This document shows, piece after piece, positions 62,596-64,000 of a stretch of DNA of 64,000 bases. The notes below the pieces were generated by a model. The model saw only the letters and a program-made list of their open reading frames with translations, was not told the origin of the DNA and did no database searches. The translations under genes were made by a program, and so were the position numbers. This DNA is from an uncultured Acidobacteriaceae bacterium (GTDB lineage: Bacteria; Acidobacteriota; Terriglobia; Terriglobales; Acidobacteriaceae), in NCBI GenBank assembly GCA_937879855.1, contig CALFMO010000005.1, forward strand, positions 248,001 to 312,000. Reading direction: 5' to 3'. Position 1 is the first letter of the stretch, and each line of letters starts with the position of its first letter.

Positions 62596-64000
62596 ATGAG
62601 CGCTACCCGACAACTGACCGACGAAATCTCCGATACCCATAAGGCAGGCGTGTTTCGCACGAACGACGTCGTGTGCGAGACACCAAAAGGTTCCAGCAAC
62701 AATACTACTTACGGTCTTATTGTAGTGCTGGTTGTTGGCATAGCCGTTGCCCGGATTGTGTCTACCTATCAGCAGTTTACCCAAACCGTGGATGAACCTT
62801 ACCACATCGCAGCGGGTATGCAGTTGTTGCAGCACCGAACCCCTACAATTGACCATCCGCCACTCGCCCAGGTTTTTATTGCGTTGGGTTTGTACCTGCA
62901 GGAGCTGCGAGCGCCCCATGAGGGAACTAATGGGCTGCAACAGACTTTCCGCCAGGGTACCGACGAAGGCACCGAACGAGGCAATACGATTCTGAATAGA
63001 AACGATCAGTATTGGCATAACCTTGCAGTCGCGCGTCTCGGAACCTTGCCTTTCTTTCTATTGTCGTGCGCTGTAGTTTGGTTCTGGAGCAATCAGCTGT
63101 GGGGCAGGCAGGCGGCTCTATTTTCACTTACGCTTTACACTCTGCTCCCGCCTATACTTGGGCACAGCGGGCTTGCTACGACGGATATCGCGGCTGCCGC
63201 TACCCTATGTCTTGCGCTGTACGCCCTTGCGAGCTGGAGTCAGAAACCCACGTGGAGGGCGACAGGATTCCTGGGCCTTGCGATCGGAATGGCGATAGTG
63301 TCCAAGCTTTCTGCCGTGCTCTTCTTGTCTGGATGCGTAGGCATCCTGTTAATTATCTGGATTATACATAGGCGAAAGTCCCTCCTGGATCGGGGAGTCT
63401 GGGGACGAGTTGGCAAAATCGTAACCTCATTGGTTGTTGCCTATATCGTCATCTGGGCTGGCTATCTATTCTCCACGAGCCCAATTCAAGCATCCCCGCC
63501 TCATGCTCTGGTCGATCGATTCTTTTCTCGCATCCCACGAATCCACAAGTCGCTCGACGCCCTATTGGAGATGCCTGTGCCAGCGGGCCAAATGCCGGAG
63601 ACCATTCATGTGCTGGCTGCCCATAACAGAGGGGGACACAGCGCATTTTTTCTAGGCGAATGGAGACGGCACGGATGGTGGTATTTCTTTCCGGTCATGC
63701 TCCTGGTCAAAACACCCCTGCCGTTTCTTCTCCTTGCTTTCATTGGGAGCGCACTGCTGATTCGCTTCGCAGGCAGAGAAGATGACTGGCGAAAGAGCTT
63801 GCCGGCGGTCTTCGCTCTTGTAATCTTGGCGCTCTCACTTTCCAGCAAGATTACGGTTGGGTTGCGGCACATCTTCGGAGTCTACATCCTGCTCGCGATT
63901 GTGAGTGGTTTTATCGCAGCGGAGTTGTGGAATTCGAAAAAGCAGGGATCGCTGCCTCGCATATTCGTGGCAAGTGCAATACTTTGCCTGGCGGTGGGCT
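62596..64000 (+). CDS. GT39-like (PMT) membrane glycosyltransferase, 3' end cut by window
   Basis: At least 468 codons, open to the last base of the window; the stop lies outside. ATG 62596. About seven membrane helices are visible. The acidic pair Asp66-Glu67 is in QTVDEPYHIAAG just after the first helix, and TIDHPPLAQVF follows. Further on comes HNRGGHSAFFLGEWRRHGWW, typical of this GT39 subgroup, then LSSKITVGLRHIFGVY. Expected to act on a lipid-linked sugar in the periplasm. The gene starts 37 nt after a GT2 of synthase type. Confidence 0.8.
   Translation, partial: MSATRQLTDEISDTHKAGVFRTNDVVCETPKGSSNNTTYGLIVVLVVGIAVARIVSTYQQFTQTVDEPYHIAAGMQLLQHRTPTIDHPPLAQVFIALGLYLQELRAPHEGTNGLQQTFRQGTDEGTERGNTILNRNDQYWHNLAVARLGTLPFFLLSCAVVWFWSNQLWGRQAALFSLTLYTLLPPILGHSGLATTDIAAAATLCLALYALASWSQKPTWRATGFLGLAIGMAIVSKLSAVLFLSGCVGILLIIWIIHRRKSLLDRGVWGRVGKIVTSLVVAYIVIWAGYLFSTSPIQASPPHALVDRFFSRIPRIHKSLDALLEMPVPAGQMPETIHVLAAHNRGGHSAFFLGEWRRHGWWYFFPVMLLVKTPLPFLLLAFIGSALLIRFAGREDDWRKSLPAVFALVILALSLSSKITVGLRHIFGVYILLAIVSGFIAAELWNSKKQGSLPRIFVASAILCLAVG

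Overview
The window looks like a chromosomal exopolysaccharide/surface-glycan locus of a Gram-negative soil bacterium, most plausibly an Acidobacteriota member. This is an inference from gene content, not a marker-gene assignment. The support is an exosortase/EpsI/PEP-CTERM set, bacterial-Ig (He_PIG) repeats on a secreted hydrolase, DUF5989-type small proteins with carbamoyltransferases, and many GT-C (GT39-like) membrane glycosyltransferases. I count about 51 genes, nearly all on the + strand and tightly packed, often with 1-30 nt overlaps. Only one gene, a flippase at 48736-50136, is on the - strand. I recognise no rRNA, tRNA, insertion sequence, phage gene or CRISPR array.

Layout. 1-4650: end of a glycoside-hydrolase-like protein, a GT4, an epimerase and a Wzx-type flippase. 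4793-7846: lipoprotein with four Ig repeats and a hydrolase-like C-terminus, closed by a hairpin terminator. 7999-13101: exosortase, EpsI, one PEP-CTERM protein behind a possible sigma-54 promoter, and a TPR lipoprotein (PrsT-like). 13185-21658: divergent carbamoyltransferase, two GT39s, a polyprenyl-phosphate-sugar-synthase-like GT2, a flippase-like membrane protein and an FAD oxidoreductase. 21695-29699: four alkaline-phosphatase-superfamily enzymes with a 63-aa ribbon-helix-helix-like protein and a membrane protein. 29775-38760: GT39, then two paralogous membrane proteins bracketing GT2, epimerase, unknown protein and an Fe-S-motif GMC oxidoreductase. 38753-44530: two tandem SGNH paralogues, a second membrane-fused sulfatase-fold enzyme and a third SGNH protein. 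44650-48730: DUF5989, small membrane protein, canonical carbamoyltransferase, GT39-like. 48736-62558: flippase, radical SAM/SPASM, three GT2s, two GT4s, two paralogous small membrane proteins, polysaccharide deacetylase, FAD oxidoreductase, a second DUF5989, epimerase and GT2. 62596-64000: GT39-like gene cut by the window end.

How they may work together (inference). Cytoplasmic GT4/GT2 enzymes and epimerases would build lipid-linked glycan that the two flippases move across the inner membrane. GT2 enzymes of polyprenyl-phosphate-sugar-synthase type could charge lipid carriers used by the GT-C enzymes on the periplasmic side. Carbamoyltransferases, SGNH (acyltransferase-like) proteins, the deacetylase and the Thr/Ser-nucleophile phosphatase-superfamily enzymes would decorate the product. 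The exosortase set would sort a Ser/Thr/Asn-rich PEP-CTERM protein to the same surface. No priming phosphoglycosyltransferase, obvious Wzy polymerase, Wza exporter or Wzc kinase is visible, so the locus probably continues beyond the window or relies on genes elsewhere.
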